Source: Staphylococcus haemolyticus (GTDB lineage: Bacteria; Bacillota; Bacilli; Staphylococcales; Staphylococcaceae). Taken from it: a DNA stretch of 64,000 nt. Numbering within the stretch: the first letter of the stretch is position 1; each line of letters opens with the position of its first letter. Made by a program: the position numbers and the translations under genes. This document shows positions 8,032 to 17,495 of the stretch, piece by piece. The notes beneath the pieces are model-generated. The model saw only the letters and a list, made by a program, of their open reading frames with translations, had not been told where the DNA came from and searched no databases. The stretch lies in NCBI RefSeq assembly GCF_006094395.1, contig NZ_CP035291.1, positions 248,001 through 312,000 of the forward strand, read 5' to 3'.

Positions 8032-9204
8032 ATGATGAAAGGTAACAGAATGATGTTTTTCATATTCATGTTAGGTACATTTACAGTCGGTATGGCAGAA
8101 TATGTTGTTACAGGATTATTAACTCAAATCGCAAGTGATATGAAAGTGTCTATTTCAAGTGCAGGTTTATTAATTAGTGTGTATGCTGTGAGTGTTGCAT
8201 TAATTGGACCATTCATGCGTATATTTACAATGAATGTACGTGCCAAACGCTTATTACCCATTTTGGTTGCCATATTTATAGGTAGTAATGTGGTAGGGAT
8301 GTTGGCACCCAATTTTCAAGTATTGCTGTTATCAAGATTGTTGTCAGCTTCAATGCACGCACCATTCTTTGGCGTGTGTATGAGTGTGGCTGCAGCCGTT
8401 GCACCTCGTGGTAAACAACCGCAAGCCATCGCATTAGTCCAAGCAGGATTAACAATTGCGGTTATGATTGGTGTGCCATTCGGATCATTCTTAGGTGGCT
8501 TTGCGAATTGGAGAGCTGTATTTGGCGTTATGATTGGTTTAGCGATTATTACAATGCTAGGTATGTTGAAGTTTGTACCAGATGTATCTCTAAGTACAGA
8601 ATCTAATGTAAAAAATGAATTAAAAGTATTTAAAAACCCACACATTTTAATCGTGATGTCTATTATCGTCTTTGGTTATTCTGGCGTATTCACAACATAC
8701 ACGTTTATGGAGCCAATGATACATGACTTCGCACCTTTTAAAATAGTAGGGTTAACTATTTGTCTATTTATGTTTGGTTTAGGTGGTGTGTTAGGTAACT
8801 TAATTACAGGAAATGTGCCAGAACCTAAACTAACTAAATATCTATTCTATACGTTTTTATTATTATTTTTAACTATCGTACTATTTGTCACTTTTGTGCA
8901 TAATGCGATTTTAGCAATTATTATATGTTTCTTATTTGGATTTGGAACATTTGGTACGACACCATTATTAAATAGTAAGATTATATTAAGTGCCAAAGAA
9001 GCACCATTACTTGCGAGTACATTAGCGGCGTCTATTTTTAATGTGGCAAATTTCTTAGGTGCCATTATTGGTTCAATTTTATTATCAATCGGTTTACCTT
9101 ATTTAATGATTACCTTTGTATCAGGGGGGATTATTATTCTAGGTATTTTAATTAATGCAGTTAATTATTTTTATGAAAAGAAACATTTCCAATTTGAAAA
9201 ATGA
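8032..9204 (+). CDS. MFS transporter, DHA1 (AraJ-like) family
   Basis: 390 residues with twelve hydrophobic segments. The opening (FMLGTFTVGMAEYVVTGLL) and the loop LLSASMHAPFFGVCMSVAA are typical of DHA1 drug or sugar efflux proteins of the AraJ/chloramphenicol-resistance type. The reading frame is open upstream to 8005, but AAGGAGG at 8020-8026 lies inside that extension, so ATG 8032 is the start. Single-gene unit with its own promoter and terminator. Probable proton-driven efflux; substrate unknown. Confidence 0.88.
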   Translation: MMKGNRMMFFIFMLGTFTVGMAEYVVTGLLTQIASDMKVSISSAGLLISVYAVSVALIGPFMRIFTMNVRAKRLLPILVAIFIGSNVVGMLAPNFQVLLLSRLLSASMHAPFFGVCMSVAAAVAPRGKQPQAIALVQAGLTIAVMIGVPFGSFLGGFANWRAVFGVMIGLAIITMLGMLKFVPDVSLSTESNVKNELKVFKNPHILIVMSIIVFGYSGVFTTYTFMEPMIHDFAPFKIVGLTICLFMFGLGGVLGNLITGNVPEPKLTKYLFYTFLLLFLTIVLFVTFVHNAILAIIICFLFGFGTFGTTPLLNSKIILSAKEAPLLASTLAASIFNVANFLGAIIGSILLSIGLPYLMITFVSGGIIILGILINAVNYFYEKKHFQFEK

Positions 9205-9220
9205 AAGTTGAGTTGAAGAA

Positions 9221-9270
9221 ACACCTCTAGTGTCAGTGTGTCATCGTACTGATATTAGAGGTGTTCTATT
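9221..9270. terminator. Bidirectional terminator
   Basis: Perfect 9-bp stem ACACCTCTA (9221-9229) / TAGAGGTGT (9256-9264) with T-rich flanks, between the MFS gene and the convergent gene at 9275. Confidence 0.7.
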
Positions 9271-9274
9271 ATAG

Positions 9275-9838
9275 TTATTCAGATTCGAATTTTAAAGTTG
9301 GTTCGTACATATCGTGATTGAAGTGATGTTTAGAAAATTGACGTAAATCATTTATAAACGTATCTATGTTACGATCTAATTTCTCTTTGGTTCTCACGAT
9401 GATAACGCGCTTATCGTCAGAGTTTGTTTCGTATTTATCATTATAGATTCTTGCAGCTATAGAAAATTTTGAGATATAATTCTCCAGTGATTCATAGCAA
9501 TTTAGTAAATCACGAATAGGTTTATTAGATTCTTCTTCATGGTGACTCATAGTACCCAATAATTCTTGAATTTGATCGTCTAATTTTACAAAAAGTCCCT
9601 CCACATCATCGCATTTTTCTAACGTTTGCGGCTTGTTTATTAGAGCATTGGTTTCACTTAAATGAATTTTACTTATTTTAGATGCTTTATAAGCAGTTAA
9701 ATCTATCATACTCAAAATATCATTTTTATAATCTTCACGTTTTTCTTCTTTCTCTTTAGTGATTTGATATTTAATCCCCCAAAATGTCCCAATTAGCGCA
9801 AAGATACCTCCGACAATGGCAGCTAAAAATTCACTCAT
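9275..9838 (-). CDS. Hypothetical membrane-anchored helical protein
   Basis: 187 residues. One N-terminal transmembrane segment (LAAIVGGIFALIGTFWGI, residues 6-23) is followed by a charged, helical, probably coiled-coil cytoplasmic part rich in K and E. No enzymatic motif is seen and I do not recognise the family. Its size and layout resemble small N-terminally anchored proteins found next to defence or stress genes, but nothing nearby supports such a role. Confidence 0.7.
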   Translation of the reverse strand: MSEFLAAIVGGIFALIGTFWGIKYQITKEKEEKREDYKNDILSMIDLTAYKASKISKIHLSETNALINKPQTLEKCDDVEGLFVKLDDQIQELLGTMSHHEEESNKPIRDLLNCYESLENYISKFSIAARIYNDKYETNSDDKRVIIVRTKEKLDRNIDTFINDLRQFSKHHFNHDMYEPTLKFESE

Positions 9839-9911
9839 AATAATGAACTCCTTTTCTAGTGAGAATATTTACATTTATATTGTACACTATTTAAATGATG
9901 TAAGAGGAAAA

Positions 9912-11453
9912 TTATAGTTCGACTTTGAAGTTAAGAACTTGAGGTATGTTAGATATATCGTTATTGGTAATGAAATCAATTAAAAGTTGTGCACCTTCTT
10001 CTTGTATATCTTTAACTACAGGTGCTTCAGCGAACATGTCATAATTACCACCGCCTACAGCACGATAGTTGTTGACACAAATGGTATAAGTTTTATCACT
10101 GATAAGTGGTTCATTGCCAACCTTAATATCAGTTACGCGTTGACCAATAGGTTCTCTTACATGAATGGTATAAGTGATACCGCCATACATGTCATAGTTA
10201 AAATGCTGTGGTTTCGGATATAAAAATGCATCGTTGATTGTTATTTCATTTTTATCGTTAAGCGTGAAGTAGCTTGCTGATTTTTCTAAAGCGTCTTTAA
10301 TGCCTGCACCAGTAAGTTTTAAAACTTGGAATGTATTGGGAAAAGGATAATTATTAATAATATCACGCATAGTAATACGTTTATTAAATCCTGCTGCTGA
10401 GTCGAAGAGTGCCGTACTTGCAATATCAGCACCACTTTTCTCCAATAACATAACATTTATTAAATTAATAAGTGGATGAGGTTTCATTCGTGCCTCAAAT
10501 TGATCTTCTACTAACATCGGTTCAGGTAAGGTCGTGATTTCAGTATCTAGCCAGTCTTCTAGATGTGTTAATAGCTTAGAATCTTCCGGTAATAGACTGT
10601 ATTCTGAGTCTCCCACTACAGGTAACAATTCGCTTTGCGTATCAATAATCTGATTATTGTCGCCAATCGTTAGCGTTACCTTACCTATTTGTGTTGCACG
10701 TGTACCAGGTTGTATGACGGCAGTTTCATATTTAACTGTCGCGATATCTCGATGTTGGTGACCTGTAATCAAGACATCGATGCTTTCGTGGAAGCAACGT
10801 AGAATTTCGGAAGCTTCATTCTCACCAGTTAAATCTTCAGTTGGTTCCTCTGTATCGATATCACGTTCGAATCCGCCGTGATATGAAACGACGACGATGT
10901 CAGCTTTTTCACGGACATTAGGTAATAGTTGGGTAAGTGTTTCAATCGCACTCTTGAAAATTAAGCCTTCGATATGATGTGGTTGTTCCCAGTTAGGGAT
11001 ATTTTGTGTAGTCAAACCGATGACGCCTATTGTTAGTCCTTCTTTTTCAAAATAATGTACGCCTTCACCTGTAAAAGGTTGTTGTTTCGAATCTAAAATA
11101 TTAGCACAAAGCACTGGATGGTTAAGGTTTTGTAGTGTGTCTATAAGGTATGGTAAGCCATAGTTAAATTCATGATTACCAATCGTTCCCAAATCAAAAT
11201 TTAAGCGGTTATATATCGTTGTTAACGGTTTGCTAGAGCGTAACTCTGATACTAAATAGTTGCATAAAGGTGCCCCTTGTAGGAAATCGCCGTTGTCGAT
11301 TTTGAAATAAATATCGTCGTTTTTGCTTGATTGTTCGATAAGTTGATTAGCATATAATAAACCCATAGGTAACTGTTGATTCGTCTTTGAAAAATCAGTT
11401 GGGAATATGTAGCCGTGAACATCACTAACGATATAAAAGCTAAGTTGAGTCAT
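9912..11453 (-). CDS. Bifunctional metallophosphatase / 5'-nucleotidase (YunD-like)
   Basis: 513 residues, the usual length of the family. The N-terminal metallophosphatase domain shows metal ligands in SDVHGYIFP, DNGDFLQG, GNHEFNYG and GHQHRD; the C-terminal half is the 5'-nucleotidase substrate domain (NYRAVGGGNYDMF near the end). No signal peptide or sorting signal is present, so it appears cytoplasmic. The start ATG at 11453 is preferred to 11462 because GAAAGG lies directly before 11462. It releases phosphate from nucleotides or related esters, and lies divergent from the phn import genes. Confidence 0.88.
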   Translation of the reverse strand: MTQLSFYIVSDVHGYIFPTDFSKTNQQLPMGLLYANQLIEQSSKNDDIYFKIDNGDFLQGAPLCNYLVSELRSSKPLTTIYNRLNFDLGTIGNHEFNYGLPYLIDTLQNLNHPVLCANILDSKQQPFTGEGVHYFEKEGLTIGVIGLTTQNIPNWEQPHHIEGLIFKSAIETLTQLLPNVREKADIVVVSYHGGFERDIDTEEPTEDLTGENEASEILRCFHESIDVLITGHQHRDIATVKYETAVIQPGTRATQIGKVTLTIGDNNQIIDTQSELLPVVGDSEYSLLPEDSKLLTHLEDWLDTEITTLPEPMLVEDQFEARMKPHPLINLINVMLLEKSGADIASTALFDSAAGFNKRITMRDIINNYPFPNTFQVLKLTGAGIKDALEKSASYFTLNDKNEITINDAFLYPKPQHFNYDMYGGITYTIHVREPIGQRVTDIKVGNEPLISDKTYTICVNNYRAVGGGNYDMFAEAPVVKDIQEEGAQLLIDFITNNDISNIPQVLNFKVEL

Positions 11454-11762
11454 AAGTACCATCCTTTCATTAATGACAGTGATTAATATTTATAATTATA
11501 AGGTATGCATGTTAATCAATCATTATTCGTTTTCAAAATAATTATATCTTTATATAGCAAAATTATAGTATAAAAGCTACACAGAATAGATTTAAAAAGA
11601 ATTTTTAGGAATTATTTACAATATCTTAATGATATAAATAGATTTTATATAAATTTCACATTAATTAAATATTATTTGAATTAATATTGTGATAATCTTA
11701 TATTGTCATATAAATTGACAAATTACACGATTTTATACATATCGAACGGGGGCAATACAGTT
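11454..11762. other. Divergent intergenic region, nucleotidase / phnD
   Basis: 309 bases, very AT-rich, holding the promoters of both genes. Several TATAAT-like words occur (for example around 11490-11500) but I could not assign a confident -35/-10 pair or a PhoP box. Confidence 0.4.
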
Positions 11763-12722
11763 ATGAAGCAAATGAAGTATCTTTTAGTGCTAGCTTTAAC
11801 AGTTATTATTTTTGCGGCAGCATGTGGAAATAATAGCTCGTTAGATAGCAACAACAAAAGTTCTGACAGCGGTTCTGATTCTGGTAAAGATGGTTACAAA
11901 CCTAAAGAATTAACAGTGCAATTCGTGCCATCTCAAAATGCTGACACACTTGAAGCAAAAGCGAAGCCACTTGAAAAATTATTATCTAAAAAATTAGACA
12001 TCCCAGTAAAAGTTTCTGTATCAACAAACTATAATACAATCGTTGAAGCGATGAAATCTAAAAAAGTGGATGTAGGTTTCTTACCACCAACAGCTTATAC
12101 ATTAGCACATGATCAAAAAGCAGCAGACTTATTGTTAAAAGCACAACGTTATGGCGTTAATGAAGATGGTTCTAATTCAAAAAAATTAGTAGATGACTAT
12201 AAATCAGAAATATTAGTTAAAAAAGATTCTGGCATCAATAGCTTAAAAGACTTAAAAGGGAAAAAGATTGCATTACAAGATGTAACGTCTACAGCAGGAT
12301 ACACATTCCCTATCTCAACACTTAAAGAAGAAGCGGGAATTGATGCAACGAAAGATATGAAGATTGTTAATGTTAAAGGACACGACCAAGCAGTCATTTC
12401 ATTACTTAACGGTGATGTTGATGCGGCAGCAGTATTCCAAGACGCACGTACAATCGTTAAAAAGGACCAACCAAATGTATTTAAAGATACTAAGATTATT
12501 AAATTAACAGAACCTATTCCAAATGACACAATTTCAGTTCGTCCAGATATGGATAAAGCATTCCAAGATAAACTTAAAAAAGCATTTAAAGATATTGCAA
12601 AAACAAAAGAAGGTCATAAAATCATCAGTGAAGTATACTCTCATGAAGGATACACAGATGCCAAAGATTCAGACTTTGATATTGTAAGAAAATATGAAAA
12701 ACAAGTTCAAGATATGAAATAA
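11763..12722 (+). CDS. phnD: Phosphonate/phosphite ABC transporter substrate-binding lipoprotein
   Basis: 319 residues. Signal peptide with lipobox FAAACGNN (Cys about residue 21), a serine/aspartate linker, then a PhnD-type periplasmic-binding fold (LTVQFVPSQNADTLEAKAKP, VGFLPPTAYTLAH, GKKIALQDVTSTAGYTFP). The frame is open from 11703, but ATG 11763 is correct because the signal peptide starts there and a G-rich ribosome site precedes it. It captures a phosphonate, phosphite or similar oxyanion for PhnC/PhnE. No C-P lyase genes are present here, so use of the substrate is uncertain. Confidence 0.9.
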   Translation: MKQMKYLLVLALTVIIFAAACGNNSSLDSNNKSSDSGSDSGKDGYKPKELTVQFVPSQNADTLEAKAKPLEKLLSKKLDIPVKVSVSTNYNTIVEAMKSKKVDVGFLPPTAYTLAHDQKAADLLLKAQRYGVNEDGSNSKKLVDDYKSEILVKKDSGINSLKDLKGKKIALQDVTSTAGYTFPISTLKEEAGIDATKDMKIVNVKGHDQAVISLLNGDVDAAAVFQDARTIVKKDQPNVFKDTKIIKLTEPIPNDTISVRPDMDKAFQDKLKKAFKDIAKTKEGHKIISEVYSHEGYTDAKDSDFDIVRKYEKQVQDMK

Positions 12723-12811
12723 TATTAGAACATCATTAAACGAAATTGAAGTTTTAATATTATCACAATATATCTAAACTTAGACTAATGAACATTGTAG
12801 ATTAATAAAAG

Positions 12812-12976
12812 CAAAGAGGAGCAAGGTCGAAAATAATATTTTTGAGGCTACTCAACAAATTCGCAGTAGCTGACTGAACTGAGATAGCTCTTAAATCTAG
12901 CTTTCTCAGTTCTTGTGTTCCTTGCGGGGGTAAGAAAACGAATTCGTTAACAATTCTGTCTCACGTCTTTCTTTGC
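12812..12976. repeat. Structured intergenic element between phnD and phnC
   Basis: A nested hairpin element in a 276-bp gap. The central stem has 14 pairs with one mismatch (GAACTGAGATAGCT 12876-12889 with AGCTTTCTCAGTTC 12899-12912). Flanking GCAAGG/CCTTGC and GCAAAGA/TCTTTGC words can extend it. It could be a dispersed intergenic repeat or a transcript-processing/attenuation element that sets phnD above phnC. Confidence 0.55.
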
Positions 12977-12998
12977 AAAAATAAAGGGTGCTATTTAA

Positions 12999-13772
12999 AT
13001 GAGTCAAATTGAATTTAAAGATGTCAATAAAGTTTATCCAAATGGGCATGTAGGACTAAAAGACATCAATTTGAATATTGAAAAGGGAGATTTCGCAGTT
13101 ATCGTAGGCTTGTCAGGTGCAGGGAAATCAACGCTATTAAGATCAGTTAATCGACTTCATGATATAACATCTGGTGATATTCTTATTGAAGGTAAATCGA
13201 TTACGAAAGCTAAAGGTAATGATCTACTAATGATGCGCCGTAATATTGGGATGATCTTCCAACATTTTAATCTTGTAAAACGATCATCTGTATTACGCAA
13301 TGTGTTAAGTGGACGAGTAGGCTATCATCCAACTTGGAAGATGGTGTTAGGTCTTTTTCCAAAAGAAGATAAAGTAAAAGCCATGGATGCTTTAGAGCGA
13401 GTGAATATTCTGGATAAATACGACCAACGTTCTGATGAATTGTCTGGTGGTCAACAACAACGTATTTCAATTGCTCGTGCATTAGCACAAGAACCAGCAA
13501 TTATTTTAGCTGATGAACCTGTAGCATCTTTGGATCCTCTAACAACAAAACAAGTGATGGATGATTTAAAGAAGATAAATGAAGAATTAGGTATTACGAT
13601 TCTTATTAACTTGCATTTTGTAGATTTAGCACTTGAATACGGTACGCGTATTATAGGGCTTCGTGCTGGTGAACTTGTATTCGATGGTCCTGCAAGTGAA
13701 GCAACTGAAGAAGTGTTTAATGATATTTACGGTCGTAAACTTAAAGATGATGAGAAGCTAGGGGTTGAATAA
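12999..13772 (+). CDS. phnC: Phosphonate ABC transporter ATP-binding protein
   Basis: 257 residues. Walker [11 protein letters not shown]-loop [12 protein letters not shown], signature [15 protein letters not shown], Walker [14 protein letters not shown]. The H-loop is [12 protein letters not shown], the PhnC-type variant. It energises the PhnE1/PhnE2 permeases. The phnE1 start lies two bases after its stop, so the three genes are one transcriptional unit with phnD upstream. Confidence 0.93.
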   Translation: MSQIEFKDVNKVYPNGHVGLKDINLNIEKGDFAVIVGLSGAGKSTLLRSVNRLHDITSGDILIEGKSITKAKGNDLLMMRRNIGMIFQHFNLVKRSSVLRNVLSGRVGYHPTWKMVLGLFPKEDKVKAMDALERVNILDKYDQRSDELSGGQQQRISIARALAQEPAIILADEPVASLDPLTTKQVMDDLKKINEELGITILINLHFVDLALEYGTRIIGLRAGELVFDGPASEATEEVFNDIYGRKLKDDEKLGVE

Positions 13773-13773
13773 T

Positions 13774-14574
13774 ATGACGACACCTACAACGAGTAAATAT
13801 GATGAATATTTGAATAAAAAGTTTTCGCTTAAAACGAGTTTTACTATTTTTCTAGTATTAGCTTTAATAATATGGAGTTTCTTATATACTGGCTTTAGTT
13901 TTGCCGATTTAATGGTAGGTTTACCTCAAATTGGTTCATTCTTTGGACAAATGGTACCGCCAGACTGGGCATATATACATACAATATTGAAACCTATGTT
14001 AGATACCATTCGCATGGCTATTGTTGGGACATTTCTAGGCGCGATTGTATCTATCCCAATTGCTTTAATCTGTGCAAGTAATATTGTTAAAACGAAATGG
14101 ATTTCAATTCCCGCTCGTTTTATTTTAAATATTGTGCGTACGATACCAGATTTATTACTAGCAGCTATATTTGTAGCTGTCTTTGGTATTGGTCAAATTC
14201 CAGGTGTATTAGCACTATTTATCTTAACTATTTGTGTTATTGCAAAGTTATTATATGAAGCACTTGAAACCATAGATCCAGGACCAATGGAAGCCATGAC
14301 GGCAGTTGGGGCAAATAAAACGAAATGGATTATCTTCGGCGTTGTGCCACAAATATTATCAACTTTCTTCTCATATGTGTTGTTCGCTTTTGAAATTAAC
14401 ATTCGTGCTTCAGCGGTACTTGGTCTTGTAGGCGCTGGCGGTATTGGATTGTTCTATGATTCTACTTTAGGCTTATTCCAATATCCTAAAACTGCGATGA
14501 TTATTCTATTTACATTAGTTATTGTTGTCATAATTGACTATGTAAGCTCGAAAGTGAGGGAACAACTCGCATGA
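13774..14574 (+). CDS. phnE: Phosphonate ABC transporter permease PhnE (first copy)
   Basis: 266 residues, six hydrophobic segments, with the BPD inner-membrane signature EAMTAVGANKTKWIIFGVVP that contacts the ATPase. Starting at ATG 13774 avoids overlap with phnC; an in-frame TTG exists at 13765. Tandem with a second, different PhnE, so the channel is probably a heterodimer, as in S. aureus-type phn operons. Confidence 0.92.
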   Translation: MTTPTTSKYDEYLNKKFSLKTSFTIFLVLALIIWSFLYTGFSFADLMVGLPQIGSFFGQMVPPDWAYIHTILKPMLDTIRMAIVGTFLGAIVSIPIALICASNIVKTKWISIPARFILNIVRTIPDLLLAAIFVAVFGIGQIPGVLALFILTICVIAKLLYEALETIDPGPMEAMTAVGANKTKWIIFGVVPQILSTFFSYVLFAFEINIRASAVLGLVGAGGIGLFYDSTLGLFQYPKTAMIILFTLVIVVIIDYVSSKVREQLA

Positions 14575-15398
14575 CACAAAATAAAGATAATTTAGAACAA
14601 AAGTTTCCTATTAAATCAAAAAAGCATAAGCAAAAAATAATTAAAAATTGGATTATTGCAATTGTTGTTTTGGCTATTATTGCATGGGGTTTTGTAGGAA
14701 TGCCCGCATTAGAATTAAAATCCAAATCCATTGAAATTTTAAAATCTATTTTTCACGGACTTTTTCATCCGGATTGGGGTTATGTATATATTCCTGCTGG
14801 TGAAGATTTATTACGTGGATTACTTGAAACGTTTGCGATTGCGGTGATTGGTACGTTTATTGCAGCTATTATCTGTATTCCATTTGCCTTTCTAGGTGCA
14901 CAGAATTTAATCAAAATTCGTCCAGTAACCGGTATCACTAAATTTATATTAAGTGTGATACGTGTATTTCCAGAGATTGTTATGGCTCTAATTTTCATTA
15001 AAGCGGTTGGTCCGGGGTCATTTTCAGGTGTACTAGCTTTAGGTATACATTCAGTAGGGATGCTAGGAAAATTATTCGTTGAAGATATTGAAAGGTTAGA
15101 TTTCACGTCAGTCGAAGCATTGAAAGCAAGTGGTGCTAACAAGACGAAAACTTTGATCTTTGCAGTTATACCACAGATATTACCATCATTTTTATCGCTT
15201 GTGTTATATCGCTTTGAATTGAATTTACGTTCTGCCTCGATTTTAGGACTTATCGGTGCTGGAGGTATTGGTACACCATTAATTTTTGCACTTCAAACAC
15301 GTTCTTGGGACAGAGTAGGTATCATATTAATCGGATTAGTTATTATGGTTGCAATTGTTGATTTAATTTCAGGAGCAATACGTAAGCGAATTGTATAG
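14571..15398 (+). CDS. phnE: Phosphonate ABC transporter permease PhnE (second copy)
   Basis: 275 residues with an N-terminal basic tail, then six hydrophobic segments and the coupling motif EALKASGANKTKTLIFAVIP. The ATG overlaps the previous stop (ATGA), so translation is coupled. Pairs with the upstream PhnE; last gene of the unit before a strong terminator. Confidence 0.92.
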   Translation: MTQNKDNLEQKFPIKSKKHKQKIIKNWIIAIVVLAIIAWGFVGMPALELKSKSIEILKSIFHGLFHPDWGYVYIPAGEDLLRGLLETFAIAVIGTFIAAIICIPFAFLGAQNLIKIRPVTGITKFILSVIRVFPEIVMALIFIKAVGPGSFSGVLALGIHSVGMLGKLFVEDIERLDFTSVEALKASGANKTKTLIFAVIPQILPSFLSLVLYRFELNLRSASILGLIGAGGIGTPLIFALQTRSWDRVGIILIGLVIMVAIVDLISGAIRKRIV

Positions 15399-15464
15399 AT
15401 GAGAGAGACGATTAAATTTTAAAGTATATTTAACCGGCTCGATGCTCTAAATGTTTAAAATATA

Positions 15465-15522
15465 CCATGGAGATAGGACAATGCATTTGATATGAGTGGC
15501 GTCCTATTACCGTGGTTTTTTT
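15465..15522 (+). terminator. Terminator of the phn operon
   Basis: Stem CCATGGAGATAGGAC (15465-15479) pairs, with three mismatches, with GTCCTATTACCGTGG (15501-15515), followed by seven T residues. Confidence 0.8.
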
Positions 15523-15730
15523 ATGTTTTATAATGTATTTTCAAAAATGATTTTGACTTCATTGTAGGGATGACGAACCTTTTTGACATCGCAGCATAGG
15601 CATCACGTTTGTCAGCATTATAACCTTGTCGACGAATTACAACATTGTGTTCTAACTGCTTTGAAACGTTATTGCATTAAGATATAAATTTTAACCATTC
15701 ATTCATTAATTTGCCATAGTTATGCTTCAT
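15521..15730 (-). pseudogene. Decayed small ORF with internal stop
   Basis: On the minus strand an ATG at 15730 opens a 70-codon frame ending at 15521 that is broken only by a TAA at codon 18 (15677-15679). The second part reads like normal protein (NNVSKQLEHNVVIRR, then NADKRDAYAAMSKRF). No good ribosome site is visible and the 3' end runs into the phn terminator. It looks like a gene remnant, but I cannot name the parent family, and chance is possible. Confidence 0.35.
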
Positions 15731-15838
15731 ATTTCTACAAAGTTATAAACTATCAGAAACTTACAGAGTTGTAATTTTGGGCTTTCTCTCTAAAAATATC
15801 CTATTTTATATGTTTATATATAAGTGAGGTGAGTAAAT

Positions 15839-16216
15839 ATGGAAAATGTAAGTAGTAATAAATATAGAAACGATGAATTCTATGGTAGTAGAAATGAAAA
15901 TATTGCATCATCTATAAGTTATTTAAGTGTGTTTTTTGCACCGGTACTATTACCTATTGTAATGTGGATTATCGCTGACAAACCTGTATCAATTCATGCT
16001 CGTAAAGCATTATTTAACCATATACTTACTTGGGTTTGCTTTACATTAGCGCCATTAGCATTGATGCTATCTGCTAGTGTTATGGGCAATGCATCAACTA
16101 ATACAGAAAGCTGGATTGTATTTGGCTCATGGACAATTGCAGTTGTATTGGTGGTAGTAGGCGTTTATTTGTTCATTAAAAATATTATTAGAGGCATTAA
16201 ATTATTATTAGTTTAG
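15839..16216 (+). CDS. DUF4870 (Tic20-like) membrane protein
   Basis: 125 residues with three to four transmembrane segments. It carries the DUF4870 pattern: an N-terminal ENIASSISYLSVFFAPVLLP helix, the loop ADKPVSIHARKALFNH, and two further hydrophobic helices. GAGGTGA precedes the ATG. The family is widespread and has no settled role. Monocistronic, closed by a strong terminator. Confidence 0.8.
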   Translation: MENVSSNKYRNDEFYGSRNENIASSISYLSVFFAPVLLPIVMWIIADKPVSIHARKALFNHILTWVCFTLAPLALMLSASVMGNASTNTESWIVFGSWTIAVVLVVVGVYLFIKNIIRGIKLLLV

Positions 16217-16225
16217 AAGTTATAA

Positions 16226-16270
16226 AAAAGAGGCTATCGCTTATAGGTTAATACACCTTTAATGATAGCC
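16226..16270. terminator. Bidirectional terminator
   Basis: Perfect 10-bp stem AGAGGCTATC (16226-16235) / GATAGCCTCT (16261-16270) preceded by an A-run and followed by T-rich sequence, between the DUF4870 gene and the convergent wall-protein gene. Confidence 0.8.
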
Positions 16271-16345
16271 TCTTCATTTTCATATGCATAAAAGAAATGC
16301 TCTAGTAATAAAAGTAACAGATAATTAGAAAAATATAGTTATTGC

Positions 16346-17287
16346 TTATTTCGAAAATTTACGTCTGAGGCTAATGACACCTACGCCTAATATGAAAGCT
16401 ATAAAACTGTAAACAAACGTTGTCGTTGAGGCGCGTTCACCTGTCATAGGTAATTCGTGATGTAATGAAGTTTGACTCGTTTCTTGAGAACGAGTTGCTT
16501 GTTTACTAAGTGTCGAATTCATTTGTGATTTTGGTGATTGATCTTGTTGTTTAACTAGACCGTTTTGCTCAGCATAGCCATTGAATCCCATGTCATTATC
16601 TTCAGCTTGGTGTTTAGTAAGGTCTTGTTGAGAGTTAGACTTAGATGTTTGTTTAACTAGACCGTTTTGCTCAGCATAGCCATTGAATCCCATGTCATTA
16701 TCTTCAGCTTGGTGTTTAGTAGGGTCTTGTTGAGAGTTAGACTTAGATGTTTGTTTAACTAGACCGTTTTGCTCGACATAACCATTGAATCCCATGTCAT
16801 TATCTTCAGCTTGGTGTTTAGCAGGGTCTTGTTGAGAATTAGACTTAGATGTTTGTTTAACTAGACCATTTTGCTCAGCATAGCCATTGAATCCCATGTC
16901 ATTATTTTCAGCTTGGTGTTTAGCAGGGTCTTGTTGAGAATTAGACTTAGATGTTTGTTTAACTAGACCATTTTGCTCAGCATAACCATTGAATCCCATG
17001 TCATTATCTTCAGCTTGGTGTTTAGCAGGGTCATTATTGTGAATTACATCATGGTTGAAACCAGGATCAGTATCGTTATTGTCATCAACATCATGGTTAA
17101 ATCCAGGATCTACATTGTTGTTACTATCTTGGGATGTAATTGGTTGACCATTGTTATCATGGTTGAACGCTTGGTCAATGTTATTTGTTACTGCAAAAGC
17201 ATGGCCGTGTGACATAAGTAATAGTGATGATGTTACCAAAGTTGTTCCAAAAGCATATTTAAAACGTCTTTTAATCAATTTATTCAC
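16346..17287 (-). CDS. LPXTG-anchored surface protein with 34-residue repeats
   Basis: 313 residues. N-terminal signal peptide (KRRFKYAFGTTLVTSSLLLM, cleavage after HAFA), a short FNHD/DPGFNHDV repeat block (residues 40-85), then nearly five copies of a 34-residue unit (DPAKHQAEDNDMGFNGYAEQ then NGLVKQTSKSNSQQ), a short linker and the sortase A signal LPMTGE with hydrophobic span and RRKFSK tail. It should be covalently attached to the wall. I do not recognise the repeat; the recurring D-x-GFN core suggests a ligand-binding motif (inference). No YSIRK motif. Nearly identical repeats imply copy number can vary. Confidence 0.85.
   Translation of the reverse strand: MNKLIKRRFKYAFGTTLVTSSLLLMSHGHAFAVTNNIDQAFNHDNNGQPITSQDSNNNVDPGFNHDVDDNNDTDPGFNHDVIHNNDPAKHQAEDNDMGFNGYAEQNGLVKQTSKSNSQQDPAKHQAENNDMGFNGYAEQNGLVKQTSKSNSQQDPAKHQAEDNDMGFNGYVEQNGLVKQTSKSNSQQDPTKHQAEDNDMGFNGYAEQNGLVKQTSKSNSQQDLTKHQAEDNDMGFNGYAEQNGLVKQQDQSPKSQMNSTLSKQATRSQETSQTSLHHELPMTGERASTTTFVYSFIAFILGVGVISLRRKFSK
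16549..17034 (-). repeat. Tandem repeat, 102-bp unit, about 4.8 copies
   Basis: The word GTTTAACTAGACC recurs at 16549, 16651, 16753, 16855 and 16957, exactly 102 bases apart. Copies differ at only a few positions, indicating recent duplication or ongoing homogenisation inside the wall-protein gene. Confidence 0.9.
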
Positions 17288-17495
17288 TCCTTAGTAAAAA
17301 GCATTCTTCATACATAAAGATGATTATTTAATAATTAAAAATATCATAGATATGTATATTTATAACTTAGCATAATAATTTAATTTAAACCTTAATATCT
17401 TCTATCAACTGAATGACAGTTTTGTCATACACTTATTTAAGGCAAACGTATGCTATTATATAATCAACTTTTTTGAAACTAATAAGGGTGTTTTG

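Larger units (their letters stand above)
15399..15838. other. Intergenic region, phnE to DUF4870 gene
   Basis: 440 bases with no intact gene. It holds the phn terminator, the decayed minus-strand ORF, and an AT-rich stretch that should contain the promoter for the DUF4870 gene. Confidence 0.6.

Noticed and set aside
9275..9838. Hypothetical membrane-anchored protein as a defence effector
   Set aside because: No effector motif, no partner genes and an ordinary core-genome setting; kept only as hypothetical.
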